Shown: piece after piece, positions 18,979 through 28,520 of the stretch
Numbering within the stretch: position 1 is the stretch's first letter
Layout of the letters: every line of letters begins with the position of its first letter
Assembly: GCA_016188575.1 (NCBI GenBank)
Contig: JACPHN010000110.1
Location: 59,882-123,881 of the forward strand
Source of the DNA: Candidatus Schekmanbacteria bacterium
GTDB taxonomy: Bacteria > CSSED10-310 > JACPHN01
DNA length: 64,000 bases
Direction of reading: 5' to 3'
Program-made: the position numbers and the translations under genes
Notes under the pieces: model-generated
What the model was told of the DNA's origin: nothing
Databases searched by the model: none
The model's input: the letters and a program-made list of their open reading frames with translations, nothing else

Positions 18979-19646
18979 TGAAACAGAAGACCAGGGAACG
19001 CGCCGGCACCGGGCGGGGCACTGTCGAGCGCGGGCGCGAGACGGAAACTCGCATCCTTGACGCGGCCGAGCTGGTCTTGGCGCGTGTCGGCTTCGCGGGC
19101 GCGAGAACGCAGGAGATCGCCGATACCGCCGGCGTAACCAAGGCGATGATCCACTACTACTTCGACTCCAAGGAACGTCTCTACAGGGCCGTGCTCGATC
19201 GGATACTTTTCGAGCTGATCAAGCTCGTGCAAGAGGCCACCGCCGAGGAGCAGCCGCGCGTGCAGCGGCTTAGCACGTTCATCAACGGGTTTTTTGACTA
19301 CGTCGCGCGGCACCCGCACTTCGGACGCCTGACGTACATGGGCAGCGGCGGTAAGCAGCCCTATTTCGACAGCATCGTCCGCACCTTTTTCGGCCCGTTG
19401 TTCGGTCGCGGCGTCCGTTTCATCGAGGCCGGCGTCGCGGAAGGAGTGTTTTGCGCGGTCGATGCCAGGCAGCTCCTGCTTTCCATCTACGCCGCGGCGA
19501 TGGGATACTTCGCCGATGCTCATTTCATTTCCTTGATGCTCGAGGAAGATGCGATGGGGAAAGCAATCCTCGCCGAACGGCGAGCGGCGTTGCTGGACAT
19601 GGTGCTGCGAACGCTGGGTGTTGACACCGGCCGGCCGCTCGGGTAG
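18975..19646 (+). CDS. TetR/AcrR-family transcriptional regulator
   Basis: 223 residues from ATG 18975 (an in-frame GTG at 18939 would add 12). The N-terminal helix-turn-helix is typical: RILDAAELVLARVGFAGA, then RTQEIADTAGVTKAMIHYYF and DSKERLYRAVL. The C-terminal ligand-binding part contains a Phe/His-rich stretch (FINGFFDYVARHPHFGRL) of the kind seen in the CerR/TetR_C subfamilies. It is likely a repressor of a neighbouring envelope or lipid gene, with the outer-membrane protein gene 153 bases downstream the obvious candidate. The exact start is uncertain because neither candidate has a strong ribosome site. Confidence 0.9.
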   Translation: MMKQKTRERAGTGRGTVERGRETETRILDAAELVLARVGFAGARTQEIADTAGVTKAMIHYYFDSKERLYRAVLDRILFELIKLVQEATAEEQPRVQRLSTFINGFFDYVARHPHFGRLTYMGSGGKQPYFDSIVRTFFGPLFGRGVRFIEAGVAEGVFCAVDARQLLLSIYAAAMGYFADAHFISLMLEEDAMGKAILAERRAALLDMVLRTLGVDTGRPLG

Positions 19647-19799
19647 CTCCAGGCCGACGTGTGGCTGCCACTCTGCGGACCGCCGTAGCGCCAGCGGCGG
19701 TGCCCGCTCCGCCGGTCCCTAAACGCCCGGAATGGCTTTGGCGTATACTGCTTGCGGACAGATAACTCGTCGCCAACCCCCAAAAAGGTGCCTCGCCAG

Positions 19800-22700
19800 A
19801 TGATCCCATCACGACTCCGCTTCCCGATTGCAGCAGCGCTTCTTTGCCTGGGGTTGCTGGCCTCGACCGGCTCCAGCCGGGCCTCCGACTCCAGATTGCC
19901 GCTCGGTGTCGTGCCAACCTTCATGCTCGACCCGAGCACCTGGACTCCGGAGGCCATCGATGGCGCGGTGGCCGAGCGCGAGTCAGCGGCCCCAGGTGCC
20001 GGCACCGGTGGTCCCCTCATCCTGATCCGCGCGCGACTCTCGCCCTCGGGGGAGCTGGTGGCAGGCGAGTCGCTGTGCGCGCTCGCCGCGGCCGTCGCCC
20101 GGCATGGAGGAAAGGCCGCGCTCGCGCTCGAGCTGCCCGCCGGGGCCCAGGGCGCTGACCCGTATCTCGCCATCGAGCGCACCCTCGTGGCCTGCGGCGC
20201 GCAGCTCTCCGCCGTCGCGGTGGCGCTCAGCAGCGCCACGCACGCCGATAACGCCGACGAGCTGGACCGCCTCGTCTACGCCGTCCGTCGCTGCTCGGTG
20301 CTCGCGCGCGGGCTGCTGGGATCGGCTGCTGCCGTGCTCGTCGGACCGCTTGACGCCGCCGAGCGCGGAATCGGAAAGGCGCTCTACGAGCGTGGCATCG
20401 ATCCCTACGCGGATGGCATTCTGATCGCCGGGGAGACGGTGGAGCCGGGATCGCAGGTGGGCGCGACCGAGGTCGAGGCGATGCGCTCCGACGTTGCTGC
20501 CGCGGAGTCGGGCGATGCGGTAGTTGTCATGCGCCCGTGGCCCGCGACACCGGATGGGGAAGCCTGGGACGGCCTGCTTCGCCTTACCGCCGAGTACGTC
20601 ACCTCCGGAGTCTCGGGGGTAATCGACAACCCGTCGCCCGCCGCAGTCGCCGCCGCATTTCGTCTGGCCCGCGTGCTTCCGGGCACGGTGGCGCGCGACG
20701 TCGGTCTCGACGTGCGCGTCGCAACTCCTGGGCCCGCGGCCGCGGCCGGCTCTCGCCGGCTGCTGCTCGCCGCACTGGTTGACTCGCGGGACCTCGCGAC
20801 CTGGGTCGTCGGCGTGCTTCCCGCGCAGTCCAGGATCGAGCTCGGATCGAGTTGGTACGACCGGGCCGGCGTTGTCTTCGACCAGACCGGAGACGAGCTT
20901 CCCGTTTCCCTCCAAGTCGGGGATGGCGTCACCAAGGTCTCCGCTCCCAGCACTTCGGGCGGCATCGTGCTGCGCGCGCCGCGGCCCGGCATCGATGCGG
21001 AGGGCATGCTTCGCGTCTCCGAGGAGGTGACGTCGACGCGGGAGCTCGGCGTCGAAGAAATCATTGTTCGGCATCAGGCCGTGCGGGCGGCGGAGGAGGC
21101 CCGAGTCAGTGCGTGGACGGTGCGGAGCCGGACGGCCATGCGCCTGCGCGCGCCTCAGGCCGGGCAGCTCGTCGAGCTCACCATCGATGGCTCGCTGCTC
21201 CATCGCCGCGGGCAGGGCATCGAATGGGTGTGGGAAACGTTCTTCATCAACGGTGTTCGCTGGCCGGGTGAAACCGCCCCGGAGCTCCCCATCCTGGAAC
21301 CCGACAAGATGGCTAAGGCGCCGCTCGAGCTGCGGCTGGGCCGCGATTACTCCTATCGGCTGCTGGGTCACGACTCATGGAAAAGCTATCCATGCTACGT
21401 TGTCTCGTTCCGACCCGACCCGAACGCCCGCCTGGATGCGCAGAAGGAGCTGGTCAGCGGCGTTGCCTGGATCCATCGGGATACCTTTGCGCGCGTGTAC
21501 GTGCAGACGCTGCGTTCGGATCTCGGCAGCGAGGTCGTAGCGACCGAGGAGAGGACCGAGTACGAGCCCATTTCGCCCAAGGATGGAAAAGCCACCCTTC
21601 CCACCGATCCAGGCGCTGTCTGGCTCGCTTCCCGCTTCCTGGCGGACGAGACGCTAAGCGTTTCGGGCCGAACCGTCTTCCTGGAGCGGGAAACAACGGC
21701 CTCCGCGTATGCGGTCAACCCGGTGGACTTCACCGCGCGGCGCCAGGCGCTTCACGCGACGAAGCATCGCATCCTGAAACAGACGGCCGATGGGTTGCGG
21801 TACCTGGCACCCGCAACAGGAACTTCCTCGGGAGAACGCACGATGCTCGAAGCGCCGCGGCGTTCGCGCTGGGCGGCCATCGGCGGGGTTTTTGTCGATG
21901 ATGCCGCCGATGCCCCGCTGCCGCTCGGCGGTGTGAGTTACTCAAACCTGGATTTCAAGGGAACCGGCTCGCACGTCAACCTGTTTTTCGCCGGCGTGCT
22001 CAGTACCGTTACCATCGCACGCCCAAACCTCGGGCTGTGGGACCTGGACGGACACGTCGACGGCTTCGCACTGCTTTACCCCATCGCCGACACACCCTAT
22101 GAACGCGGCGAGCCGATTACCGCCGAAACCGTCACCACCCGCGTTGGCACCCTCGCTTTCGGGGTCGGGCGTCAGCTTGGTGTCTTCAGCCGGCTGCGCC
22201 TGAGCTATGAATACACCTACCGCAGCTACGGGCGTCACGCCGACACGGCGGACGCGTTTGTCGAGCCCGCCGACACGGGAGTGCACGGAGGTGAGCTCGA
22301 GCTGTCATTCAATCGGCACGGGTACGGTCTCACCGCGACCTACGCCCTCTCATACCGTGATCGATGGCGTCGCTGGGGGTATCCGGAAAGCGCGGAGTAC
22401 GATCCGGCGCAGCGACGGTACCAGCACTGGGGGCTGCACCTGTTCAAGGCGTTTTCATTTTCAGGTTACCAGCGCCTGCAATTTTCTGCCGCGGCTGCGG
22501 GCGGTCGTGACCTCGACCGCTTCAGCCGCTACCAGGTCGGCCTTTTTGGGGGTAACGCCGTGCATGGATTCAAGTCCGCTTCGCTGCGCGGCGACGATCT
22601 TTACTCGGTCCACGCCAGCTACGGCGTTAGTCTACGCGAGGTCGTGCGGTTGGAGGCGCTGTACGATCGCGCGTGGATTCGCGACCGGACAGACTCGACT

Positions 22701-22850
22701 GGTTTCCGGGCCATTCACGGCGTTGGTCTCGCCGGCGAGTGCGTGCTGCCCTGGCAAATCATGACCCGCTTTGACATCGGCGTGCCCATCGATCCGCCTT
22801 CCGGGCTCGACGGTTTCGTGGCGAGCGTCGTGCTGCTCAGGTTTTTTTGA
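19800..22850 (+). CDS. Outer-membrane barrel protein with unassigned periplasmic domain
   Basis: 1,016 residues from ATG 19800 (AAGGTG about 9 bases upstream). A signal peptide (about 1-28, ending in SSRAS) is followed by an alpha/beta region of about 290 residues rich in Ala/Val strands (LILIRARLSPSGELV, KAALALELPAG, AVVVMRPWPATPDG), with the look of a TIM-barrel-like glycoside-hydrolase-type fold but no catalytic motif I can name. A beta-sandwich-like middle follows, then a C-terminal barrel (about 690-1,016) with the turn VHGFKSASLRGDDL, similar to an Omp85 L6 region, and a terminal Phe-Phe. It is probably anchored in the outer membrane with the N-terminal domain in the periplasm. Function unknown. 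It is placed after a TetR regulator and converges on the TPR-PhnD gene. Confidence 0.75.
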   Translation: MIPSRLRFPIAAALLCLGLLASTGSSRASDSRLPLGVVPTFMLDPSTWTPEAIDGAVAERESAAPGAGTGGPLILIRARLSPSGELVAGESLCALAAAVARHGGKAALALELPAGAQGADPYLAIERTLVACGAQLSAVAVALSSATHADNADELDRLVYAVRRCSVLARGLLGSAAAVLVGPLDAAERGIGKALYERGIDPYADGILIAGETVEPGSQVGATEVEAMRSDVAAAESGDAVVVMRPWPATPDGEAWDGLLRLTAEYVTSGVSGVIDNPSPAAVAAAFRLARVLPGTVARDVGLDVRVATPGPAAAAGSRRLLLAALVDSRDLATWVVGVLPAQSRIELGSSWYDRAGVVFDQTGDELPVSLQVGDGVTKVSAPSTSGGIVLRAPRPGIDAEGMLRVSEEVTSTRELGVEEIIVRHQAVRAAEEARVSAWTVRSRTAMRLRAPQAGQLVELTIDGSLLHRRGQGIEWVWETFFINGVRWPGETAPELPILEPDKMAKAPLELRLGRDYSYRLLGHDSWKSYPCYVVSFRPDPNARLDAQKELVSGVAWIHRDTFARVYVQTLRSDLGSEVVATEERTEYEPISPKDGKATLPTDPGAVWLASRFLADETLSVSGRTVFLERETTASAYAVNPVDFTARRQALHATKHRILKQTADGLRYLAPATGTSSGERTMLEAPRRSRWAAIGGVFVDDAADAPLPLGGVSYSNLDFKGTGSHVNLFFAGVLSTVTIARPNLGLWDLDGHVDGFALLYPIADTPYERGEPITAETVTTRVGTLAFGVGRQLGVFSRLRLSYEYTYRSYGRHADTADAFVEPADTGVHGGELELSFNRHGYGLTATYALSYRDRWRRWGYPESAEYDPAQRRYQHWGLHLFKAFSFSGYQRLQFSAAAAGGRDLDRFSRYQVGLFGGNAVHGFKSASLRGDDLYSVHASYGVSLREVVRLEALYDRAWIRDRTDSTGFRAIHGVGLAGECVLPWQIMTRFDIGVPIDPPSGLDGFVASVVLLRFF

Positions 22851-22873
22851 TCCAATCTCAGTTTGCACCTGCG

Positions 22874-25800
22874 CTACGGGCGCCCCGGCACCAGCCCATA
22901 CACCAGCGGCACGTCGTCGTACCGCCACCCGAGCGATTCGACTTCCCGTCCCTGCGCCGGCCCCGCCGCCGCCGTGTCGCTCACGGCCATCTCGAAAGGT
23001 CGGGGAAACAGCTCGCTCACCTCCGCGGTCAGATACCTGTCGATTTCGGCCAGCGGCGAGGAAATGTCGCGCGTCTGCCACGATGCGACGCCCAGCGCCG
23101 CGAGAATCTGCTTGCCGCGCTCGTCGCCCGCCATGCCCTCGAGCGTCACGGCCAGCTTGGCAAGCTGCAAATTATCCATGGATCCTCCGCGCACAGCCAC
23201 CGCCAGGCCCGGGTAGCCGCGCGACACGCTTGCGATCCTGGCCTTGCCCTCTTCCACGAACATGCGGAGTAGCGGATGGTCGACGGGCACCAGGGCGGCG
23301 GCCGCCTTGTTCAGCCGCAGCGCCAGCAACGCATTGGAAGGCGAGTCGATGGCCACGAGCGGACCAAAAAACCCGTCGGACGGGACCTCGCCGGCAAACA
23401 GCCAGCGCGCCACGAAATCCTTGTAGCTCGGGGATACGTTGGTCACGATCAGACTTTGACCGCGCAGATCCAGCAGCGTCTTGGCCTCGCTGCTGCCCGG
23501 AACGACGACCGCGAAACGTCTCCCTTCCCTTTCGTTTGGGTCTCGGCTGATCGCGACTGGGCGAAGGTCGTGTCTGGACCGATTGGCGATCAACAGGACC
23601 GGATCGACAAAAAGAAGCGCGGCGCTCCCAATGGCCGCGGGATCCTCGATGTCTTGGTGCCGGCTATACACGTTCAACTTCAATGACCGATCCACTGCCA
23701 CGTGATCCCGAACGTAGCTCGCCAGCGCATCCGCGACCATGAGCGCTTCAGCCGCATCCCGGAACGGGCCATCGAGCCAGCAAAAGCCCACTGCGAAGTC
23801 ATCCGTGCCTGCTGCTGTGGACTCCGGCGGGGAAGGGGCGGCAGCCAGGGACTCGACCGGCGTCACCCGTCCGTCCCGCAGCAGGCCGTGCGGATTCTGG
23901 AGCTCCAAGCCCAGCATCGTTGCCTTGGACTTGCGCCACTCGGCTGCTCTTTGAGCCATCGCTCCGCGCAGGCTCACATACTTGTCAAAGAGCTCGAGCG
24001 CGGCTTTTTCGTCTCCCTGTACGCGATCCCGGCAAATGGCCAGATTCAATACCGCGGGAGCGAAGTCCGGCGTCGCGCGCAGCAGGCGCTCGAGCTGTGC
24101 CATCGCCTGGTCGCGCTGTCCCCCGCTAAATGCCGCCACCGCCGCATTGTTCGCGATCGCCGGACTGGTCGTGTCGCGCCTGGCGGCTTCGGCCAGCGCC
24201 GTGGCGGCTTCCGCGGTTCGCCCCGCGTGGTAGAGCGCAACGCCAAGGTTGTTGAACGCGTCCGCGCTCGCCGCCCCACTCTTGATGACTTCCTGATACG
24301 CCGTGACTGCCGCCGAATAGCGCTTCTGCGCCAGCAGGCCCTGGCCGGTTGCCAGGCCTGCCGATTGCGCCACCGCTTCGCCCTGCTCTCGCTTCGCCGC
24401 GGACACGGTCTGCAGCGCCGCTTGTGCCGCCGCCCCCTCGCCCGCGCGAACCAGGGCCGCGGCGAGATTCAGTCGCACCTGATCGAGCTGCTCCGCAGTG
24501 GCACGCCCCGGCATCGCCTTCAGCGCCGCCTCGAACCCTTCGGCTGCGGACCGATACCGGCCGAGCTCGTATTCGAGCAGCGCCAGGTTTGCCCGTGCCG
24601 CTCCGTTTTCTGAATCAAGCTCCAGCGCGCGCTCAAGATGGCGCCGGGCGGCGACTTTGTCTCCCCCTTCCAGCGCCAGCACGCCGAAATTGTACTCCAG
24701 GACTGCCGAGTCTCGCGCCACCGTCTGGCCCTTTTCGAGCGCCTGCGACGAGCCTGCGCTATTGCCCACCTCCCGGCGCAGAATCGCCAGGTTGTTGAAG
24801 TACCGCTGAGCCCATGAGGCGGCCACGTGATCGGCTCCTCCCTCGTATGCCGCCAACGCCTCCTCGGAGCGCCCCAAGCCGCGCAGGATGTCCCCCTCGA
24901 GCGCGCTCACGCGCGCCTGCACCTCGTCATGGGCGCTCCTGCTCACGTCGCTGCCCACGTCCGCCGCCTTCGCTCGCGAGATCGTGGCCAGGGCCTCCTT
25001 GTCCTCACCTCGGCGGTGTTGCACCAGTGCCAGATTGTAGTAGGCGAGTTTCTTGCCGCCGTTCTCGGCCGCGTCCTTGAAGAGCGCCTCCGCCGCGGCG
25101 ACGTCGCCATCGGCATAGCGCATGACCCCAAGGTCGAAGCTCGCGCGCGGGTGTCGCGGCTGCGCAGAGAGCACCTGCTGTACCTTCTGCGCCGCATCCT
25201 TGTGCTTGCCCTCCAGATACAAGGCCCGGGCCGCGAGCATCTTTCCTTCCGCGTCCTCGCCGGCCTCGATCAGCTTGTTGGCATAGCCGAGCGCCGCGTC
25301 GGTGTCCCCTTGCTCCAGGTGAAGCCGCCCCAGGTTGGCGAAAGTTTCCGGATCGGCCGACTTCGGCGCCACCTTCAGCGCCGCCGCGTATTGAGCCAGT
25401 GCCCCCGCCGCGTCTCCCTCGCGAGCGAGAAGATGGCCGAGCGCAAACTGCGCTCGACCCAGCCCCGCATCCAGCGACAGCGCTTGCGACAATGCCGTGC
25501 GCGCCGCCGCGAAATCCCCCTGTTCGGTGAGAGCTTTCCCGAGGTAATATGACGCCACCGACGACCTCGGCTGCGCGGCGGCGATCTGCGAGAAGGTCGT
25601 CCTGGCCTCCTCCAGAGCACCCCGCTGCCCAAGAATTCCCCAAAGACCGGCATACGCCGCCTCGAGAGCCGGGTCCATACGAATGGCGGCGCGATAGCTT
25701 TCCAACGCCTCTTCTGTCTTCCCGAGCTTCTGCCGCGAGGCGCCCAGGTTGTAGTAGATCAGCCCGTACTTCGGCTCGGGAGCTTCCCCGCGACTCGCCT

Positions 25801-26608
25801 TTTCTTGAATCTCCACAATGGCGAGCTCGTAGTTCTTTCTTGCCTCTCCGTAGTTTCCCTTTTCAAACTGGAGGTTGGCGAGATTGTTGGCGGCCTGGGC
25901 CATCTTGGGATTGATGTTGAGAGCATCGCCATACGCTGCGATCGCCTCGTCCGTCCTGCCTATCTGCGTGTACGCATTTCCCAAGAGATAGTAAAGGTTT
26001 GCGTCCTTGCCGCTCTGGCGGATCGCGTCCAGATAGACCGTCACCGCTCCCGCGTGATTGCCGTCCGCTACATAAGCAAGTCCTAGCAGATAGGACGCTT
26101 GGCGGTTGCTGGCGTCAAGCTCGAGGCAGCGCCGGAGAGCCGCGACGCTCCCTGGGCGATCCTTCAGCCCAGCGAGACTCGCGCCAAGCAGAAAGTGAGC
26201 GTGTGCATTGTCCGGCTGCCGCTCCACCGCGCGCCGAAGCTGGTCTACCGCTTCGGAAAGACGTCCAAGCTTGTAGAAGGCCGCGCCAAGCCCGACCAGG
26301 GCGGGTACCGCCTGTGGGTCCTGCGCGATCGCCGTCGAGAAGGCCGCGACCGCCTCCTGCAACTTCCCCTCACCCAAATGTCTCTGCCCCTGGCTGATCG
26401 CCTCCGCAGCCGTCGCCGGACCAGCGCCACTCACCGGCTCAGCCATCCCTTGGGGGCCGCCCACGAACACGGTCAAAAGGAGCATGGCCAGGCGCGATGC
26501 GATCGCCGTCGAGCGCCTGGTGCCAGGCTTTTTCACCACCCCCGATCGGCCTTCAATCTCAGTGGTCACAGTCGTTGCTCGGACTCCTGGGCGCTGCGGT
26601 TGGTCCAC
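22874..26608 (-). CDS. Large TPR protein with C-terminal PhnD-like solute-binding domain
   Basis: 1,244 residues. A TM or signal segment SRLAMLLLTVFVGG (about 38-52) is followed by some 20 TPR units (about 66-900; for example AVPALVGLGAAFYKLGRLSE and ANLYYLLGNAYTQIGRTDEA). About 300 residues then resemble the periplasmic phosphate/phosphonate-binding (PhnD) family (from FAVGFCWLDG, with DLRGQSLIVTN and SPSNALLALRLNKAAAALV). A solute-binding domain on a TPR scaffold suggests that ligand sensing is tied to protein assembly in the periplasm. The GTG at 26608 overlaps the radical SAM gene by 50 bases; a GTG at 26569 would cut the overlap to 11. It is the last gene of the minus-strand cluster that starts with mevalonate kinase. 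Confidence 0.85.
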   Translation of the reverse strand: MDQPQRPGVRATTVTTEIEGRSGVVKKPGTRRSTAIASRLAMLLLTVFVGGPQGMAEPVSGAGPATAAEAISQGQRHLGEGKLQEAVAAFSTAIAQDPQAVPALVGLGAAFYKLGRLSEAVDQLRRAVERQPDNAHAHFLLGASLAGLKDRPGSVAALRRCLELDASNRQASYLLGLAYVADGNHAGAVTVYLDAIRQSGKDANLYYLLGNAYTQIGRTDEAIAAYGDALNINPKMAQAANNLANLQFEKGNYGEARKNYELAIVEIQEKASRGEAPEPKYGLIYYNLGASRQKLGKTEEALESYRAAIRMDPALEAAYAGLWGILGQRGALEEARTTFSQIAAAQPRSSVASYYLGKALTEQGDFAAARTALSQALSLDAGLGRAQFALGHLLAREGDAAGALAQYAAALKVAPKSADPETFANLGRLHLEQGDTDAALGYANKLIEAGEDAEGKMLAARALYLEGKHKDAAQKVQQVLSAQPRHPRASFDLGVMRYADGDVAAAEALFKDAAENGGKKLAYYNLALVQHRRGEDKEALATISRAKAADVGSDVSRSAHDEVQARVSALEGDILRGLGRSEEALAAYEGGADHVAASWAQRYFNNLAILRREVGNSAGSSQALEKGQTVARDSAVLEYNFGVLALEGGDKVAARRHLERALELDSENGAARANLALLEYELGRYRSAAEGFEAALKAMPGRATAEQLDQVRLNLAAALVRAGEGAAAQAALQTVSAAKREQGEAVAQSAGLATGQGLLAQKRYSAAVTAYQEVIKSGAASADAFNNLGVALYHAGRTAEAATALAEAARRDTTSPAIANNAAVAAFSGGQRDQAMAQLERLLRATPDFAPAVLNLAICRDRVQGDEKAALELFDKYVSLRGAMAQRAAEWRKSKATMLGLELQNPHGLLRDGRVTPVESLAAAPSPPESTAAGTDDFAVGFCWLDGPFRDAAEALMVADALASYVRDHVAVDRSLKLNVYSRHQDIEDPAAIGSAALLFVDPVLLIANRSRHDLRPVAISRDPNEREGRRFAVVVPGSSEAKTLLDLRGQSLIVTNVSPSYKDFVARWLFAGEVPSDGFFGPLVAIDSPSNALLALRLNKAAAALVPVDHPLLRMFVEEGKARIASVSRGYPGLAVAVRGGSMDNLQLAKLAVTLEGMAGDERGKQILAALGVASWQTRDISSPLAEIDRYLTAEVSELFPRPFEMAVSDTAAAGPAQGREVESLGWRYDDVPLVYGLVPGRP

Positions 26609-28160
26609 GGTGGTCTCTCACATAGGAAAGATCGGAGCTCCGGCGTCGCCAATGCCGCGCAAGGCGCTCCCTGTCGCGCCAGGAACCGGGGCTGAACAGC
26701 TCCTGGTGAAGCTCCAGAATCTCATTCTCTTGCAAACAGTCGGTGTCGTAGCCCAGGCTGAAGCTGGCCGCACAGTGAGCCAGCAAGAAATCACTCAGGG
26801 AACGCCTGCGCAGAGTCAGGCCGTAGCGCTCCGGATGCTCGTACCACGGCGCCCCTGGCTCGATTTCGAGCGGGAAGGTAGCGACTCTGAACACGGACAG
26901 GTGCGCTTCGCGGAGCTGGCGCTGATATCGCGCCGTGGCCAGGATCGACGCGCGATCCTCGCCGGGGAGGCCGATCGTGAAATACAGCTCTACGCGCATC
27001 CGCCGGGTGTCCAGGTCCTCAAGAGCTCGGTCGAGGTCATCGTTGGTGAACGAAAAGGCCCTGTGTCGTCGCCGCAGCTTTTCATCGGCGGTTTCCGGCG
27101 AGATGATAAGCGTCGATGAAGGATCGAGATGCTCGTGGAAAGCAGCGATCGTCTGTGGGCTCGGCAGGTCAAAGAGCTCGAAGTCGACCTTGACTTGCGG
27201 CCGCAGCCGACCGAGGTGCTGAAACAGCTCCACCAGCGCGTGTTTCGCGCGAGGATCCGGATCGAAGCAGAAGTAGAAGCGCTCGACGCCGAGCTCCCGC
27301 GCTCGCGTCACGGTGTCCGATACCGCGGCTGCCGATCGCCAGGCAGTCTTGGTTCGCCCCGTGTTGCGTTTCATGGGCGCAAAACTGCCTGAGCACCAGG
27401 TGCAAGTCCCGAGACAGCCACGGCCAAAGGCCGCACCATACAGCGTTGGCTCCGGCAGCTCCGCGACCGGTCGCAGCTCCGCTTCCCACGGATGTCTCCA
27501 GTTCAGGCGCAGGTACGTGCTCAGATGACCGATCCGTTCCAGCGAAGCGAATCGATACCGGTCCATTTCCGCTCCGGCGCTCAAAAAGGAGATGCCGTTG
27601 TCGCGGATCGCGCCTGCGGCGTCCCGCCACACCAAATTCGGCACCGCGCTGAAGTCGCGGCGGTCCGAAAGCACCGCGCGCGCCAGCTCGACCATCGGCC
27701 TCTCGCCTTCCCCGCACACGACACTGTCAATCCATGGATACTCAGCCAGAAGCTGCGCACCAAAATAGCTGGCCGTCAGCCCCCCCATCACGACATGCAC
27801 GTCCTCGCGTTCGTTCTTGAGCTGCCTCGCCGCGTCGACGCTGTCAAAAATCTGCGGGTGCCAGTGCAAGGAGAATCCGACGAGTCGAGCGCCCGAGCGC
27901 TCCACGTCGGCGCAAAGCGAGTATGCCGGGTCGCAGAGTTTTTCCACTCCGACGTGGATGATCCGCGTCTCGTAGCCGCCGGCGGCCAGCGCTTCGGCGA
28001 TCGAGAGCACACCCATCGCCACGAAGTTCACCCGGGCGTACCAGCTCAGCTCCGGGCTGTGCTCGAGCAACTTGGGAACGTGCACGAGCAGGCAAGGGAC
28101 GCCACCGCTTACCCCGGCCGCCGGGAACGTGGCTTCACCCTGCACGCTGCTCGTTGTCAT
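26559..28160 (-). CDS. B12-binding-type radical SAM protein
   Basis: 533 residues from ATG 28160 (GAGGTG 7-9 bases upstream; the frame is open back to 28223). The N-terminal third looks like a cobalamin-binding Rossmann domain (YETRIIHVGVEKL, VGFSLHWHPQ, VHVVMGGLTASYFGAQLL), without a clear DxHxxG motif. The radical SAM cluster motif is GRGCLGTCTWCSG (CxxxCxxC, about 245-255), followed by a TIM-barrel part with FYFCFDPDPRAK, LIISPETADEKLRRRH and LYFTIGLPGEDRAS. This layout is shared with methylthiotransferase-like and BchE-like enzymes. Substrate unknown. It is flanked by the Cse60-like small protein and the TPR-PhnD gene in the same operon. Confidence 0.88.
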   Translation of the reverse strand: MTTSSVQGEATFPAAGVSGGVPCLLVHVPKLLEHSPELSWYARVNFVAMGVLSIAEALAAGGYETRIIHVGVEKLCDPAYSLCADVERSGARLVGFSLHWHPQIFDSVDAARQLKNEREDVHVVMGGLTASYFGAQLLAEYPWIDSVVCGEGERPMVELARAVLSDRRDFSAVPNLVWRDAAGAIRDNGISFLSAGAEMDRYRFASLERIGHLSTYLRLNWRHPWEAELRPVAELPEPTLYGAAFGRGCLGTCTWCSGSFAPMKRNTGRTKTAWRSAAAVSDTVTRARELGVERFYFCFDPDPRAKHALVELFQHLGRLRPQVKVDFELFDLPSPQTIAAFHEHLDPSSTLIISPETADEKLRRRHRAFSFTNDDLDRALEDLDTRRMRVELYFTIGLPGEDRASILATARYQRQLREAHLSVFRVATFPLEIEPGAPWYEHPERYGLTLRRRSLSDFLLAHCAASFSLGYDTDCLQENEILELHQELFSPGSWRDRERLARHWRRRSSDLSYVRDHRGPTAAPRSPSNDCDH

Positions 28161-28232
28161 CGGCGGCACCTCGCGGCAAGCGGCGGTGGGCGGTCCGCCG
28201 AAGCTCGACCGCCTCCCGCGCACTTTCCGGCG

Positions 28233-28433
28233 CTACTCGATTTCGTAGATGATCAGTGCGCCGAATCCCGCCTGCGTGACCGAGTACTTGATGTCGCCAA
28301 TGGCGCCGCCGTCCTCGATAATTCTGTTCAGTCGTTCGTTGATGGCGGTCTCGAATGATGCGGCATCCTTCGTGAATACGTGCGCGACCTCCACGTTGCC
28401 GTAGTGATCGCAGCCCTCTTCATCTTCGTCCAT
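28233..28433 (-). CDS. Small Cse60-like acidic protein
   Basis: 66 residues. An acidic N-terminus (MDEDEEG) is followed by VFTKDAASFETAINERLNRI, IGDIKYSV and ALIIYEIE. The order of motifs (VF.. amphipathic helix, DIKYSV, ALI.YE) matches what I recall of the Cse60/DUF2758 family of small sporulation-associated proteins from Bacillus, though sequence length and context differ. It has a good ribosome site (AGGAG, 7 bases before ATG). It lies between the isopentenyl phosphate kinase gene and the radical SAM gene; its size would also fit a modified-peptide substrate or small adaptor, but no leader/core pattern is seen. Confidence 0.6.
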   Translation of the reverse strand: MDEDEEGCDHYGNVEVAHVFTKDAASFETAINERLNRIIEDGGAIGDIKYSVTQAGFGALIIYEIE

Positions 28434-28520
28434 TTGCTTCTCCTATTCGTGTCTATTCCGGTCTATTCCGGATCCCCACGCGGCATCGCCATTGGCGTGA
28501 ACGCGTCCCGCTCGGGATGG

